Part shown: one piece after another, positions 9,497-19,243 of the stretch
How the letters are laid out: each line of letters opens with the position of its first letter
How positions within the stretch are numbered: position 1 is the first letter of the stretch
DNA from: an uncultured Porticoccus sp.
GTDB lineage: Bacteria > Pseudomonadota > Gammaproteobacteria > Pseudomonadales > Porticoccaceae
Assembly (NCBI RefSeq): GCF_913061305.1
Contig: NZ_CAJXST010000004.1
Coordinates: 1-64,000, forward strand
DNA: 64,000 bases
Reading direction: 5' to 3'
Translations under genes and position numbers: made by a program
Notes under the pieces: model-generated
What the model was told of the DNA's origin: nothing
Seen by the model: the letters and a program-made list of their open reading frames with translations, nothing else
The model's database searches: none

Positions 9497-12400
9497 TTGA
9501 AAGCAGCGCGAATGCTGAAATCGATTGCCAGGCGGTTGCTGTTACTGGCGGCTCTGTCGGTGATCTCGATTGCATTACTGGTATCCCTCGGGCGCGAGGC
9601 CATTGTCAACCTCGACAACTACCGCACACAAATCAACTTTTTCCTCTCTGAACAACTCGCCATGCAGGTTGAAACCCGGCAGTTACTGGGTGACTGGCAG
9701 CGGCTTAAGCCCCGTATCACCGCACTTGACCTGAAAGTGTTTGGCGATGGCGGTCAGCAACCGGCCGTGTCTATCGACCGGATTACCCTGGAGGTCAGTC
9801 TTATCAAGACACTTTTGGCCCGCCAGCTGGTATTGAGTGAGCTTTGGATCGGCGAAGTGGCATTGACGCTGAAAGAAGATGCCGACGGCCACTGGCGGGT
9901 TTCGGGTCTGCCCCGTGAAGACCGCCAGAGGACGGATAGCACCGGACTGCTGGATATGCTTCTCGACAGTGACATGTCCGGCATTGGCAAGGTGTCGGCC
10001 AACCTGCAGTTCTACTCCGGGACCGAGGCGGGGATCGAGGCGCGGGATATTCTGCTGGAGAACAGCGGTGACTTCCATCGCCTGTTGGCCGGGTTGAGCC
10101 TGGCGGGACATGATCCGGTGGCTGAGCTGATTGTGGAGGCCCGGGGTGACCACCGGGATATGGATGATTTGAGTGCCTCAGCCTACCTGAAAATCAACCG
10201 TATCGACTTCAGTGGCTCCCTGAGTGCCCTCGCCAAGGGATGGTTCCCGGCAGCGGTAGATCGTGTCGGCGATATCAGTACAGATATTGAGGGCGAGGTC
10301 TGGATCGACATGCAGGATGGCGGTTTGGCGATGCTGAAAGGCCGTCTTTCCGCGGCGGAAATCCCCTTGAATTGGGTGGAAGATGTGGAGCCACTGACCC
10401 ATTTCAGTACTGACCTGACCGGCTGGTTCAAACCCGGCGAAAACTGGGGGCTGAGTCTGCAAGACCTCGATTTCCAGTGGGGAGAGCTCGCGATTGAACC
10501 GCTGACCATCAACTACCTGCAAAAGGTTGGTGCCGGTTGGGGCGAGGGGTCGGTGGCGGTGAGTCAGATCAATCTATCCCTGGTGGATGACATACTGGCA
10601 AAAACCGGCTTGGCATCGGTCTCTGTGCTTGAGGCGCTCGGCAAATTGCAACCTGCCGGTTTACTTCGCAACGCACACCTGGACCTGTTGATCGATGATG
10701 ATCAGACAAAGCTGAAATTGCGTGCCAATCTTGACGATGTCGCCATTTCGTCCTGGCGGGGCGCGCCGGCCAGTCGTCAGATCAATGGGTATGTTGAGGC
10801 GACCAATGACAGCGGCCTGCTTGAACTGGATAGCCAGAACGGCTTTGCCATGCACTACCCGCAGGTCTTTGATGATTACATGGAGCACAGCAGTTTCCGG
10901 GGCCAGTTGCACTGGCGCTGGGACGCGGCTAACCGGGACCTGAAAATTACCAGTGGCAGGCTGGAAATGGGGGGTGAAGAGGGCATTGGCAGGGCACACC
11001 TGTACCTCGATATTCCCATCGGAAAACCGGGTGAAAAAGCGGAGATGACACTGTTGCTTGGCATTCGGGACAGCCACACCCGGTATCTGTCCCGCTATCT
11101 GCCGGACAACCTTGAGCCGGGGTTGCTGACGTGGATTGACGAATCCGTCGGGGACATGGCCCTGCCGGAGGCCGGGTTTGTCTGGCGAGGCCCGCTGGAG
11201 AATGGCGGCTCGGGCACTCGCTCCATCCAGCTGTATTTAAAGACCGAAAATGGTCAGCTGCAATTCCAGCCCGACTGGTTGCCGCTGGAGCAGCTGGATA
11301 CGGTAATTACCCTGGATAATGGCGATCTGGATGTGCAGATTCGGTCAGCCAGTATCGGCAAAATGGCCGTTCAGCGCGGCGTCGTGCAGTTGCGGCCGGC
11401 GCCATCCGCCCAGGGACGGCAATTGCGGATCAAGGCCGATCTCAGTGGCACAACCGGAGATGCCATAGCGGTGCTGGCCCGGTCGCCTTTGCGGGGTCGG
11501 GTGGATGGCCTGGCCGGTTGGGATATCTCCGGTCGGAGCAAGGTGGCGCTTGACCTGGTGATTCCTCTCGCGGGCAGCAATGCCGAGGGCTCTTATACCG
11601 TTGATGCCACTTTGCAGAACAGTGGTCTGGCCCTGCCGGACAGTGGCATCGCCTTCGAGCAACTGCAGGGCACCCTGGCCTATCGCGATGGCAAGGGGTT
11701 ATACGGCGAAGGGCTGACGGGTAAATTCTGGGGTGAGTCGGTGGTTGCGAATCTCTCCACCGGTGAAGAAGACCTGCTTCTGGATGTAGAGGGGCTGCTC
11801 GCCATGCCGGCGCTGGCCCGGTTTATCAATCTGTCATCGACGCGGATTTTACAGGGGAAGACGCCAGTTGAGGCGAAAATCCGGTTGCCCCTTGAGGACG
11901 ACGGAAGTTCTATCAGGTTGCAGGTCAACAGTCGGTTGGAGGGTGTCGAGATCAATTTGCCTGCACCTGCCGGTAAAACCCAGGCCTCTGTGAAGAATAT
12001 TCAGGTGGATGTCACGCTGGCAAAGGAACTGGATATTCGTATTGAGGCCGACGGCCACCTCCGTGCACATCTGCAACAGAAAGAGGGTGTGTTGTCGCGT
12101 GGTCTGCTGGCCATTCGAGACGACGAGGCAGAATTGCCCGGCCTTGGCCAGTTCCGTATTACCGGTAAGCTGGACCGTTTTTCCCTGACCGAGTGGCAGC
12201 CCTACTTCACCGAGCTCACCAGTGAAAACGCCAGTGCCCCGGCAGCGTTGACGATGATGTTTGATGCGCGCGTTGAGGAACTGGAGGTGGCCGGGCTGAC
12301 GGTGGATAGTGCGGTGGGAAGTGGCCGGTTTCACGAGGGCGATTGGCAGGTGGTGCTGGACAGTAAACAGGCCGCCGGTCAGGCGCTGATTCCCGGTACC

Positions 12401-13366
12401 CCGTCGTCACCGATTCTGCTGGATCTGGAATGGCTATCCCTGCCGGCCCCGTCCCCTGTGTCCGAACAGGAAGCGGGTGGGGATGGAGACAGCAGCCTGG
12501 ATCCGGCGCTGTTCCCGCTGATGCAGTTATCCATCAAAAAATTTGCCATGGGGGAGCGGACCTTCGGGCGGGTCAGCTTCAGGACGGAGCCACAGCCAGA
12601 TGGTGTATTGATTTCCTCGCTCGATGCCAATCTGCTGGGCCTGCAGCTGGGGGGCAAGGATTATGATACCTCGGTACTCTGGACATTGAAAAATGGCATC
12701 TATGCCACCCAATTTGATGGGCTGTTCAGTGTGGGGGATGTGGGCCAGGTCATGGAGAACTGGGGTATCCCCCCGGCGCTGGACAGTGAGGCGGGCCGCT
12801 TCTTTGCCGATTTGCACTGGCTCGGCCAGCCCTGGGAGATATCGCCCTCCACGATGACTGGTGCCATGTCGCTGCAACTGGAGAACGGCCGCTTTTACAA
12901 ATCGCCCTCCGGCACGGCGAATGCGTTAATCCGGTTGGTGGGGTTGTTCAACTTCAACAACTGGTTGCGTCGTCTGCAGCTGGATTTTTCGGATCTGTTT
13001 GAAAAAGGCATGAGTTTTGATGAGCTGCAGGGTGGCCTGGTCTTTAATGAGGGCACCATGCAGTTTGATCCGCCGCTGCTGGTCAAAATGCCCTCCGGCC
13101 GGATCAAGATGGCCGGTAGTGCCGATCTGGTTGCCGAGCAAATTGATGCGTCGCTGGTCACCACATTACCGGTGGGTACCAACCTGCCCTGGGTGGCGGC
13201 ATTGATTGGTGGATTGCCCGCCGCCGCCGGGGTTTATATCACCAGCAAGTTGTTTGAAAAGCAGGTGGACAAGCTGTCCAGTATCAGCTATCGAATTACT
13301 GGGCCGTGGGATGATCCTTCGGTCAAGGTGCAAAAAATATTCAGTGACAAAGGGGGCGCAAAATGA
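9497..13366 (+). CDS. yhdP: YhdP family AsmA-like protein (putative phospholipid transporter)
   Basis: Very long (1289 residues) inner-membrane-anchored periplasmic protein of the YhdP/TIGR02099 family, related to AsmA/TamB. Family knowledge links it to anterograde phospholipid transport to the outer membrane. An N-terminal helix (LLLLAALSVISIALLVSL) anchors it. The rest is beta-rich, ending in an AsmA-like C-terminal region (FNNWLRRLQLDFSDLFEKG, GTMQFDPPLLVKMPSGRIKM, WVAALIGGLPAAAGVYI). The TTG at 9497 is preferred over the ATG at 9512 because CAGGAG lies 6 bases before it. It follows rng, the conserved position, and overlaps the nitrilase gene by 4 bp. Confidence 0.93.
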   Translation: MKAARMLKSIARRLLLLAALSVISIALLVSLGREAIVNLDNYRTQINFFLSEQLAMQVETRQLLGDWQRLKPRITALDLKVFGDGGQQPAVSIDRITLEVSLIKTLLARQLVLSELWIGEVALTLKEDADGHWRVSGLPREDRQRTDSTGLLDMLLDSDMSGIGKVSANLQFYSGTEAGIEARDILLENSGDFHRLLAGLSLAGHDPVAELIVEARGDHRDMDDLSASAYLKINRIDFSGSLSALAKGWFPAAVDRVGDISTDIEGEVWIDMQDGGLAMLKGRLSAAEIPLNWVEDVEPLTHFSTDLTGWFKPGENWGLSLQDLDFQWGELAIEPLTINYLQKVGAGWGEGSVAVSQINLSLVDDILAKTGLASVSVLEALGKLQPAGLLRNAHLDLLIDDDQTKLKLRANLDDVAISSWRGAPASRQINGYVEATNDSGLLELDSQNGFAMHYPQVFDDYMEHSSFRGQLHWRWDAANRDLKITSGRLEMGGEEGIGRAHLYLDIPIGKPGEKAEMTLLLGIRDSHTRYLSRYLPDNLEPGLLTWIDESVGDMALPEAGFVWRGPLENGGSGTRSIQLYLKTENGQLQFQPDWLPLEQLDTVITLDNGDLDVQIRSASIGKMAVQRGVVQLRPAPSAQGRQLRIKADLSGTTGDAIAVLARSPLRGRVDGLAGWDISGRSKVALDLVIPLAGSNAEGSYTVDATLQNSGLALPDSGIAFEQLQGTLAYRDGKGLYGEGLTGKFWGESVVANLSTGEEDLLLDVEGLLAMPALARFINLSSTRILQGKTPVEAKIRLPLEDDGSSIRLQVNSRLEGVEINLPAPAGKTQASVKNIQVDVTLAKELDIRIEADGHLRAHLQQKEGVLSRGLLAIRDDEAELPGLGQFRITGKLDRFSLTEWQPYFTELTSENASAPAALTMMFDARVEELEVAGLTVDSAVGSGRFHEGDWQVVLDSKQAAGQALIPGTPSSPILLDLEWLSLPAPSPVSEQEAGGDGDSSLDPALFPLMQLSIKKFAMGERTFGRVSFRTEPQPDGVLISSLDANLLGLQLGGKDYDTSVLWTLKNGIYATQFDGLFSVGDVGQVMENWGIPPALDSEAGRFFADLHWLGQPWEISPSTMTGAMSLQLENGRFYKSPSGTANALIRLVGLFNFNNWLRRLQLDFSDLFEKGMSFDELQGGLVFNEGTMQFDPPLLVKMPSGRIKMAGSADLVAEQIDASLVTTLPVGTNLPWVAALIGGLPAAAGVYITSKLFEKQVDKLSSISYRITGPWDDPSVKVQKIFSDKGGAK

Positions 13367-14193
13367 GTCGTGTTGCCGCCATTCAGATGACCAATCAGGG
13401 CAGTTTACAGGGTAACTTACAGCAGGCAGCGACCCTGATAGAGCAGGCTGCCCAACAGGGGGCAAAACTGTTGGTGCTGCCGGAATATTTTGCCTATCAG
13501 GGGTGTCGGGATCTACCGGCGATTGCCCGTGATGAGCAGGATGCCAGTGGTCCGGCCAGACAGTTTCTGGCGGAGCAGGCAAAACATCATCAGGTCTGGA
13601 TTGTTGGTGGAACCATTCCGGTTGCCCAGTCAGCCGATCAGCGTGCGGCGGCCATGTGCTTTGTGGTGGATGCACATGGCAGTGAAGTGGCGAGTTATCA
13701 GAAGATCCATCTGTTCGATGTGCAGGTGGGCGATAGTCAGGGGCGTTACTGCGAGTCCGATGACTACTGTCACGGCAGCGAACCGGTGGTGGTGGACAGC
13801 CCTTTTGGCAAGCTGGGATTGACGGTCTGTTACGACCTCCGTTTTCCGGAACTGTACCGTTATCTGTCGGCCCGGGGAGCGGACATTCTGTTGGTTCCCT
13901 CGGCTTTTACAGCGGCGACGGGCGAGGCGCACTGGCAGTTACTGTTGCGCGCCAGGGCGGTGGAAAATCTCTGCTATGTGGTCGGTGCCAATCTGGGGGA
14001 TCGGTTTCATGAGAAGCGGCCGACCTGGGGTGGCTCCGCTCTTGTGGATCCCTGGGGGCAGGTCTTGGCGGAACTGGATGAAGGGCCGGGGGTGGTTGTG
14101 GCAGATGTGGATCTGGCTTATCTGAACAAGTTGCGAAAAAACATGCCGCTTCATGAACACCGGCGTTTCGATGTGGTCAAAAGCTCATCCTAG
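13363..14193 (+). CDS. Carbon-nitrogen hydrolase (Nit-type amidase)
   Basis: Nitrilase-superfamily amidase of 276 residues. The Glu-Lys-Cys triad is visible in order: Glu in LVLPEYFAY, Lys in SYQKIHLFDV and Cys in VCYDLRFPELYR. The sequence resembles the Nit1/Nit2 group, for which deaminated glutathione amidase (repair of a transamination by-product) is a known activity; that substrate is an inference here. It overlaps the yhdP stop (ATGA), the usual position in gammaproteobacteria. The tldD gene that normally follows in this neighbourhood is absent, and an MsrB-like gene takes its place. Confidence 0.9.
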   Translation: MSRVAAIQMTNQGSLQGNLQQAATLIEQAAQQGAKLLVLPEYFAYQGCRDLPAIARDEQDASGPARQFLAEQAKHHQVWIVGGTIPVAQSADQRAAAMCFVVDAHGSEVASYQKIHLFDVQVGDSQGRYCESDDYCHGSEPVVVDSPFGKLGLTVCYDLRFPELYRYLSARGADILLVPSAFTAATGEAHWQLLLRARAVENLCYVVGANLGDRFHEKRPTWGGSALVDPWGQVLAELDEGPGVVVADVDLAYLNKLRKNMPLHEHRRFDVVKSSS

Positions 14194-14210
14194 AAACCAC
14201 GGGCTGTATC

Positions 14211-14720
14211 ATGAAAAACATGGGCTTAAGCGCATTGATGGCATTTTTGATCGCTCTTCCCCTGACGGTTTCCGCTGCGGAGATGAGTGTTGAGCAGGCA
14301 CGTCAGCTGATTCAGGAGGGTCGGAATATGGAGGCCATCCCCAAGGCAGTCTGGCAAAAAATACTGACGCCGGCGCAGTACAGAATTCTCTGGAAGAAAG
14401 GTACCGAGCGTCCCTATACCGGTGCTTTACTGGAGAACAAACAAAAGGGTACCTATGTGACGGCGGGTTGTCGCATCCCTGTTTTCCGCTCTGATCACAG
14501 GTACGATTCCCAGACTGGCTGGCCCAGTTTCTGGAAATCACACAAGCTGGACAATATTGTGCTCGAGGATGACTGGTCATGGATGGGCAAGCGCACTGAA
14601 GTGCTGTCCGCCTGTGGCGAACACCTTGGGCATGTCTTTCAGGATGGCCCGAAACCCACCGGGTTGCGCTATTGCATTAATTCCGATGCGCTTCTGTTTA
14701 TCCCCGACGAGCAACAGTAA
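14211..14720 (+). CDS. Exported MsrB-like methionine-R-sulfoxide reductase
   Basis: Protein of 169 residues with a signal peptide (MKNMGLSALMAFLIALPLTVSAAE) and an MsrB domain. It keeps GWPSFW, HLGHVFQDGP and the catalytic Cys block GLRYCINS. Each of the two zinc-binding CxxC pairs of classical MsrB is reduced to one Cys (VTAGC and SACGEH), so zinc is probably not bound. Family knowledge assigns reduction of methionine-R-sulfoxide in proteins; the signal peptide places it in the periplasm. The remaining Cys in TAGCRIP could be a resolving cysteine, which is inference. It starts 17 bp after the nitrilase gene and may be co-transcribed with it. Confidence 0.85.
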   Translation: MKNMGLSALMAFLIALPLTVSAAEMSVEQARQLIQEGRNMEAIPKAVWQKILTPAQYRILWKKGTERPYTGALLENKQKGTYVTAGCRIPVFRSDHRYDSQTGWPSFWKSHKLDNIVLEDDWSWMGKRTEVLSACGEHLGHVFQDGPKPTGLRYCINSDALLFIPDEQQ

Positions 14721-14756
14721 CCCCGCGTCGCGGAACGGACTTGCAGGTTTATCAAC

Positions 14757-15401
14757 ATGTCGATACTGGTCACGGGTTTTGATGCCGGTCACGATAAAGT
14801 CAATGCCTCGGCAGCGCTGGTGACTTCCCTGCAGGATGACTTGCCGCAGCCATTGTTACCTCTTCGCTCACGGCTTCACTTTGCCGTCCTGCCCCTGAGT
14901 GCCTCTGATCTGCGCGAGGCGGTGTTGGCGGAAATAGCCGCCTGTCAGCCGAAGTTTTGTGTGTTCACCGGTCAGGCTCGGGGGCGCAATAAAGTTAACC
15001 TAGAACGATTGGCCACCAATTTGAGGGATTTTGATTCCCCGGATGTCGAGGGCTGTCAGCCGCGCGGGGAAAGGATTGAACCCGGTGGCCCGGCAGCCTA
15101 CTGGAGTACCCTGCCGGGACAGGAAGCGATGTTAGAACGACTCAATCGACAGGGTATTCCGGCGGCGCTATCGAACCATGCGGGCAACCATCTGTGTAAC
15201 CAGTTGCTCTACCAGGTTCTGCACTGGGCTCAGCAAAACGGTTCCGGCATGGCCTGCGGTTTTGTCCATATTCCGCCCCTGCCGATACAGGTTCGGCGTC
15301 AGTGGCCGGAAACCCCGTTCATGCCACTGGAGATGACACGTGCAGCCCTGGTGCAGATTCTGCTGGTGTTGGTTCAGCAGGCCGGGGCATCTCCGTCGTG
15401 A
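14757..15401 (+). CDS. pcp: Pyroglutamyl-peptidase I-like protein (peptidase C15)
   Basis: Cysteine peptidase of family C15, which removes N-terminal pyroglutamate from peptides. The N-terminal ILVTGFDAG matches the family VTGFEPFG start. The triad can be placed as Glu in KVNLERLATNL, Cys in NHAGNHLCNQLLY and His in GFVHIPPLP. The sequence is divergent around FTGQARGRNKV, where typical enzymes read VGQAGGR. At 214 residues it has normal length. It lies 36 bp after the MsrB-like gene on the same strand and ends the rightward block that starts at mreB. Confidence 0.85.
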   Translation: MSILVTGFDAGHDKVNASAALVTSLQDDLPQPLLPLRSRLHFAVLPLSASDLREAVLAEIAACQPKFCVFTGQARGRNKVNLERLATNLRDFDSPDVEGCQPRGERIEPGGPAAYWSTLPGQEAMLERLNRQGIPAALSNHAGNHLCNQLLYQVLHWAQQNGSGMACGFVHIPPLPIQVRRQWPETPFMPLEMTRAALVQILLVLVQQAGASPS

Positions 15402-15480
15402 ATCAATCTGCCTGACAGGAAAACCCGTCCTGAATACGTTCTGAATATGAATAGCGCCGGTCGAGTCAGCGATTTGCTGC

Positions 15481-15948
15481 TTAACGGTGGTAGGGATGCC
15501 CGGCATTGATGCTCCAGGCGCGGTAGAGCTGTTCCGCCAGTAATACACGCACCAGGGGATGGGGCAGAGTCAGGGCGGAAAGTGACCAGCGGCTATCAGC
15601 TCTCGCCAGACACGCCGGTGCCAGGCCGTCGGGGCCACCGACCAGCAGGCTGACGTTGTCGCCGGAACCCTGCCAGTGTTGCAAGTTGACCGCCAGATCC
15701 CCCGTGCTCCAGGACTTGCCCTGTACCTCCAGTGCGATGACCTGATCCCGCTCGCCGATAGCTTTCAGCATCGCCTCGCCTTCCCGCAGGATTGCGCGCT
15801 GGATGTCGGCTCCCTTGCCTCGCTTACCAAGGGGCAATTCGACCACCTCGATGCGCAGCTCCGGGGGCAGGCGCTTGAGGTATTCGTTGCAGCCGGATTC
15901 CACCCAGTCCGGCATCTTTGTGCCGATGGCAAGGATTCTCAGCCGCAT
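15481..15948 (-). CDS. rlmH: 23S rRNA pseudouridine(1915)-N3 methyltransferase
   Basis: SPOUT-class methyltransferase of 155 residues that methylates the N3 position of pseudouridine 1915 in helix 69 of 23S rRNA, using the assembled 70S ribosome. The knot motif LLVGGPDGL, the late [20 protein letters not shown] helix and the terminal HPYHR are all typical. It lies 6 bp after rsfS and is the last gene of the proA-nadD-rsfS-rlmH series. The mrdA/rodA genes that follow in many relatives are missing here; pcp converges instead. Confidence 0.97.
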   Translation of the reverse strand: MRLRILAIGTKMPDWVESGCNEYLKRLPPELRIEVVELPLGKRGKGADIQRAILREGEAMLKAIGERDQVIALEVQGKSWSTGDLAVNLQHWQGSGDNVSLLVGGPDGLAPACLARADSRWSLSALTLPHPLVRVLLAEQLYRAWSINAGHPYHR

Positions 15949-15954
15949 CAGACT

Positions 15955-16305
15955 TTATTCCTCGCCGCTGACTCTTGGGCTGCCGGGGCGCACGGACCAG
16001 AGTTTTTCCAACTCGTAAAAAAGACGGGTCTCGGGGAGCATGACATGTACCACGATATCGCCAAAATCCACCAGCACCCATTCAGAGGTGTCCATCCCTT
16101 CGACGCCGATAGGCTGAAAGCCCGCCTTTTTCGCGTCTTCCACGACGTTATCCGCAAGGGATTTGACCTGGCGGCTGGAGGTGCCGCTGGCGACCACAAT
16201 CTGGTCCATGACATCGGTCAGATCGCTGACGTCCATAGTGACGATGTCTTTGCCCTTGATATCTTCGAGGGCGTTGACCACGATATCGATCAATTTTTTG
16301 CTCAT
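15955..16305 (-). CDS. rsfS: Ribosomal silencing factor RsfS
   Basis: Small 116-residue RsfS/YbeB-family protein that binds uL14 and blocks joining of the ribosomal subunits when nutrients are low. The family blocks DIKGKDIVTMDVSDLTDVMDQ are present, then IVVASGTSSRQVKSLADNV, and further on WVLVDFGDIVVHVMLPETR followed by YELEKLW. It is placed between nadD and rlmH, the conserved gene order. No unusual residues were noticed. Confidence 0.96.
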   Translation of the reverse strand: MSKKLIDIVVNALEDIKGKDIVTMDVSDLTDVMDQIVVASGTSSRQVKSLADNVVEDAKKAGFQPIGVEGMDTSEWVLVDFGDIVVHVMLPETRLFYELEKLWSVRPGSPRVSGEE

Positions 16306-16320
16306 TGAATACCCTGTTGG

Positions 16321-16974
16321 TTAATACAGCTGGTTTTGGTTAATGTAATCAATAATGCCGTCTGGTACCAGATAGCGGATGGATTCCCCCCGCTGCAGTG
16401 CCTGGCGGATCCCGGTGGCGGAGATGGGTAGCAGGGTCATTTCCCGAATCAGCAGGCCGCCGGCCGCTGTTGTCTGCAGTTCCCCGGTTTGGCGAATGCG
16501 GTGTCCATCGACAAAATCCCACACTTCACCCGAGTCAGGCAGATGCCAGCCGGGTCTGGCGGCCACCACAAGGTGGGCGAAGTCAGTCAGTTCCCGCCAG
16601 CGGTGCCACTGATTGATGGTGTGCAGTGCATCCATGCCGATACACAGGCACAGCGGCACTTCCGGTCCGATTTCACGGCGCAGCTCGATCAGACTGTCCA
16701 CGGTATAGGAGGGGCCATCCCGGCGCAGTTCACGGTCGTCGGCCACCAGCCCCGGTTCACCGGCCAGACCCAGTTGCAGCATGGCCATTCTCTGCTTTGG
16801 CGATGCCTGAGGTGGTGTGCGATGGGGTGGCTGGGCGCTAGGCATCAGCCTCATCTCGGCAAGTGCCAGGGCGTTTTTCAGTTCCAGCGCGGTGCGGAGA
16901 TGACCGATATGTACCGGGTCAAAGGTGCCGCCAAACAGGCCGACACCACGCAGTTGAGCAGACGATTGGGGCAT
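16321..16974 (-). CDS. nadD: Nicotinate-mononucleotide adenylyltransferase
   Basis: Cytosolic enzyme of de novo and salvage NAD synthesis that joins nicotinate mononucleotide and ATP to give deamido-NAD. The nucleotidyltransferase motif GGTFDPVHIGHLRTA is at the N-terminus, and the ISATGIRQAL motif, equivalent to the SSTxIR signature, is near the C-terminus. The length of 217 residues is normal. It lies 15 bp downstream of proA and 15 bp upstream of rsfS, so the four genes are probably one operon. Confidence 0.97.
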   Translation of the reverse strand: MPQSSAQLRGVGLFGGTFDPVHIGHLRTALELKNALALAEMRLMPSAQPPHRTPPQASPKQRMAMLQLGLAGEPGLVADDRELRRDGPSYTVDSLIELRREIGPEVPLCLCIGMDALHTINQWHRWRELTDFAHLVVAARPGWHLPDSGEVWDFVDGHRIRQTGELQTTAAGGLLIREMTLLPISATGIRQALQRGESIRYLVPDGIIDYINQNQLY

Positions 16975-16989
16975 ATCCCGGCGGTGCTC

Positions 16990-18243
16990 CTATTGGCGGA
17001 TTTCGCCGTGGCCGAACACGACCCATTTCTGTGAGGTGAGCCCCTCGAGGCCCACCGGGCCGCGTGCATGAATCTTGTCTGTGGAAATACCGATTTCGGC
17101 ACCCAGCCCGTATTCAAAGCCGTCGGCAAAGCGTGTGGAGGCATTGACCATGACCGAGCTGGAATCCACTTCCGCCAGGAAGCGGCGGCTGCGGGTATCA
17201 TCGGTCGTCACAATGGACTCGGTGTGATGGGAGCCATAGTGGTCGATATGTGCCATTGCTTCATCCATGTCTGCGACCACCTTGATGGACAGAATCGGTG
17301 CAAGATACTCCGTGCGCCAGTCCTCTTCGGTGGCGGGTGGACAGTCGATAATGGCACAGGTCTGTTCGCAGCCGCGCAGTTCGACACCTTTGGCCCGATA
17401 GGCCTCTGCCAGTCTGGGCAGAATCTTGGTGGCCACGGCCTCTGCCACCAGCAGGGTTTCCATGGCGTTACAGACACCATAGCGGTGGGTTTTGGCATTC
17501 ATGGCAATGTTGAACGCCATTTCCAGGTCGGCTTTGTCGTCGATATAGACATGGCAGATGCCATCCAGATGCTTGATCACCGGCACCCGCGCTTCGCGGC
17601 TGATCCGTTCAATCAGGCTCTTGCCGCCGCGGGGAATAATCACGTCCACAGAGTCGGTCATGGTGATCAGCTCGCCCACGGCGGCCCGGTCGGTGATCTC
17701 GATCACCTGTACGATGGTTTCCGGAAGTCCGCAGTGGACCAGTCCGCGCCGGATGCAGTCGGCGATGGCCCGGTTGGACTCAATGGCCTCACTGCCGCCA
17801 CGGAGGATAGTGGCATTGCCGGATTTCAGGCAGAGGCTGGCGGCGTCCACGGTGACATTGGGACGCGACTCATAAATGATGCCTACAACGCCGAGGGGGA
17901 CGCGCATTTTGGCCACTTCAATACCGCTCGGACGGGTTTGTCTGTCGCTGATAACCCCGATGGGGTCGGGCAGTTCCACGACCTGGCGAAGGCCTTCGAT
18001 CATGGCGTCCACACGGGCATCATTCAGTTCGAGGCGATCCAGCAGCGCGGTATCCAGACCATTGTCGCAGCCCTTTTGCATATCGAGCGCATTGGCGCTC
18101 AGGACGCTGGCCCGGTTGCTGTCAAGCGCTTCGGCAATGGCCAGCAGTGCGGCATTTTTTGCCTCGGTGGAGGTGGCGGCAATGACCCGGGATGCGGTTC
18201 TGGCCTGCTGCCCGAGTTGTTGCATGTATGATTTGAGATCCAT
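16990..18243 (-). CDS. proA: Glutamate-5-semialdehyde dehydrogenase (gamma-glutamyl phosphate reductase)
   Basis: NADPH-dependent second enzyme of proline synthesis, reducing gamma-glutamyl phosphate to glutamate semialdehyde. The aldehyde-dehydrogenase fold is shown by [45 protein letters not shown] and the catalytic Cys in [13 protein letters not shown] chose the Met at 18243 ([11 protein letters not shown], 417 residues), the usual family length; an ATG at 18276 would add 11 residues, and neither has a clear ribosome site. It is first in the proA-nadD-rsfS-rlmH series and divergent from the sirtuin gene. Confidence 0.96.
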   Translation of the reverse strand: MDLKSYMQQLGQQARTASRVIAATSTEAKNAALLAIAEALDSNRASVLSANALDMQKGCDNGLDTALLDRLELNDARVDAMIEGLRQVVELPDPIGVISDRQTRPSGIEVAKMRVPLGVVGIIYESRPNVTVDAASLCLKSGNATILRGGSEAIESNRAIADCIRRGLVHCGLPETIVQVIEITDRAAVGELITMTDSVDVIIPRGGKSLIERISREARVPVIKHLDGICHVYIDDKADLEMAFNIAMNAKTHRYGVCNAMETLLVAEAVATKILPRLAEAYRAKGVELRGCEQTCAIIDCPPATEEDWRTEYLAPILSIKVVADMDEAMAHIDHYGSHHTESIVTTDDTRSRRFLAEVDSSSVMVNASTRFADGFEYGLGAEIGISTDKIHARGPVGLEGLTSQKWVVFGHGEIRQ

Positions 18244-18389
18244 GTCATTCAGTGTGGTGATTTCAGGACCGCACATTATATCGTCGCAGGGCAGATAAGT
18301 CCTGATGATCCAGTGATAATTTTCTATTCGGCAGGCGCAATATGGCGGCTATTGGCGACAATCGTAAAAGCGGGGCACAATCAGCCACC

Positions 18390-19235
18390 ATGACGGACAA
18401 CAATCCCCTGCAGCTGTTGGCTGATTTTGTGCACCGCCATCCAGATTTGCTGGTGTTGAGTGGCGCCGGTATCAGTGCCTCGTCGGGCGTACCGACTTAC
18501 CGGAACAGTGAGGGGCTCTGGCAGCGCAGACCACCGGTGCAGCACCGGGATTTCCTCCATGACCACAGTGCCCGGCAGCGCTTCTGGGCCCGCAATATGG
18601 TGGGCTGGCGCTTTATGCGTGATGCACACCCCAGTCCCTCGCACCTTGCCCTGGCTGGGATGGAAGCGCTGGGTATGATTCGTTCAGTCGTGACCCAGAA
18701 TGTGGATGGACTGCACCAGCGGGCGGGGAGTCGCCGGGTGATAGACCTTCACGGGCGCATTGACCGCGTGCGCTGCCTGGGTTGTGAAGCATTATTCCAC
18801 CGGGAGGACATTCAGCGTTGGCTGGAGCAGCACAACCCATCTTTTGCGCAACGGGTGGGTGACGTCGGCCCGGATGGTGATGCGGAGCTGGATGATCTGG
18901 ATTATTCGGTGCTACAGGTGTGCGAATGCCGGTATTGCGGGGGTGTTCTCAAGCCGGATGCGGTCTTTTTCGGCGGCACGGTGCCGCCGCAGGTAGTTGC
19001 AGAAGCGGCCGCAGAACTTCAGCGTGCCGGGGCCCTGTTGGTGGTGGGTTCCTCCCTGATGGTTTATTCCGGGTTCCGGTTTTGTCGCTGGGCAGTTGCG
19101 CAGGGCAAACCGATTGCGATGATCAATCAGGGCAAAACCCGGGCGGATGAGCTGTTGTCCCTGAAATTAACCACGCCCTGTGACGAATTATTGCCAGCCC
19201 TTGTCAGCCGCTTGCGGGCCAGTGTGGCTGGTTAG
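18390..19235 (+). CDS. SIR2-family NAD-dependent protein deacylase
   Basis: Sirtuin of 281 residues that uses NAD to remove acyl groups from lysines or, in the SIRT4-like class, to act as an ADP-ribosyltransferase or lipoamidase. Motifs present are VLSGAGISASSGVPTYR, VTQNVDGLHQRAG, the catalytic His in IDLHGRIDRVRC, two Cys pairs for zinc (CLGC and CRYC) and KPDAVFFGGTVP. The FFGG form and the long insert before the second Cys pair resemble class II (SIRT4-like) enzymes. The start at 18390 gives the usual N-terminus; a longer frame from 18342 would add 16 residues. It is divergent from proA. Confidence 0.92.
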   Translation: MTDNNPLQLLADFVHRHPDLLVLSGAGISASSGVPTYRNSEGLWQRRPPVQHRDFLHDHSARQRFWARNMVGWRFMRDAHPSPSHLALAGMEALGMIRSVVTQNVDGLHQRAGSRRVIDLHGRIDRVRCLGCEALFHREDIQRWLEQHNPSFAQRVGDVGPDGDAELDDLDYSVLQVCECRYCGGVLKPDAVFFGGTVPPQVVAEAAAELQRAGALLVVGSSLMVYSGFRFCRWAVAQGKPIAMINQGKTRADELLSLKLTTPCDELLPALVSRLRASVAG

Positions 19236-19243
19236 TGCGGTGG

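Noticed and set aside
9312-9500. Small frame of 62 codons between rng and yhdP
   Set aside because: No ribosome site, no similarity pattern, and it overlaps the terminator-like hairpin and the yhdP start.
17068-18231. Long open frame (387 codons) on the + strand opposite proA
   Set aside because: Antisense shadow of proA caused by GC-biased third positions; no recognisable domain.
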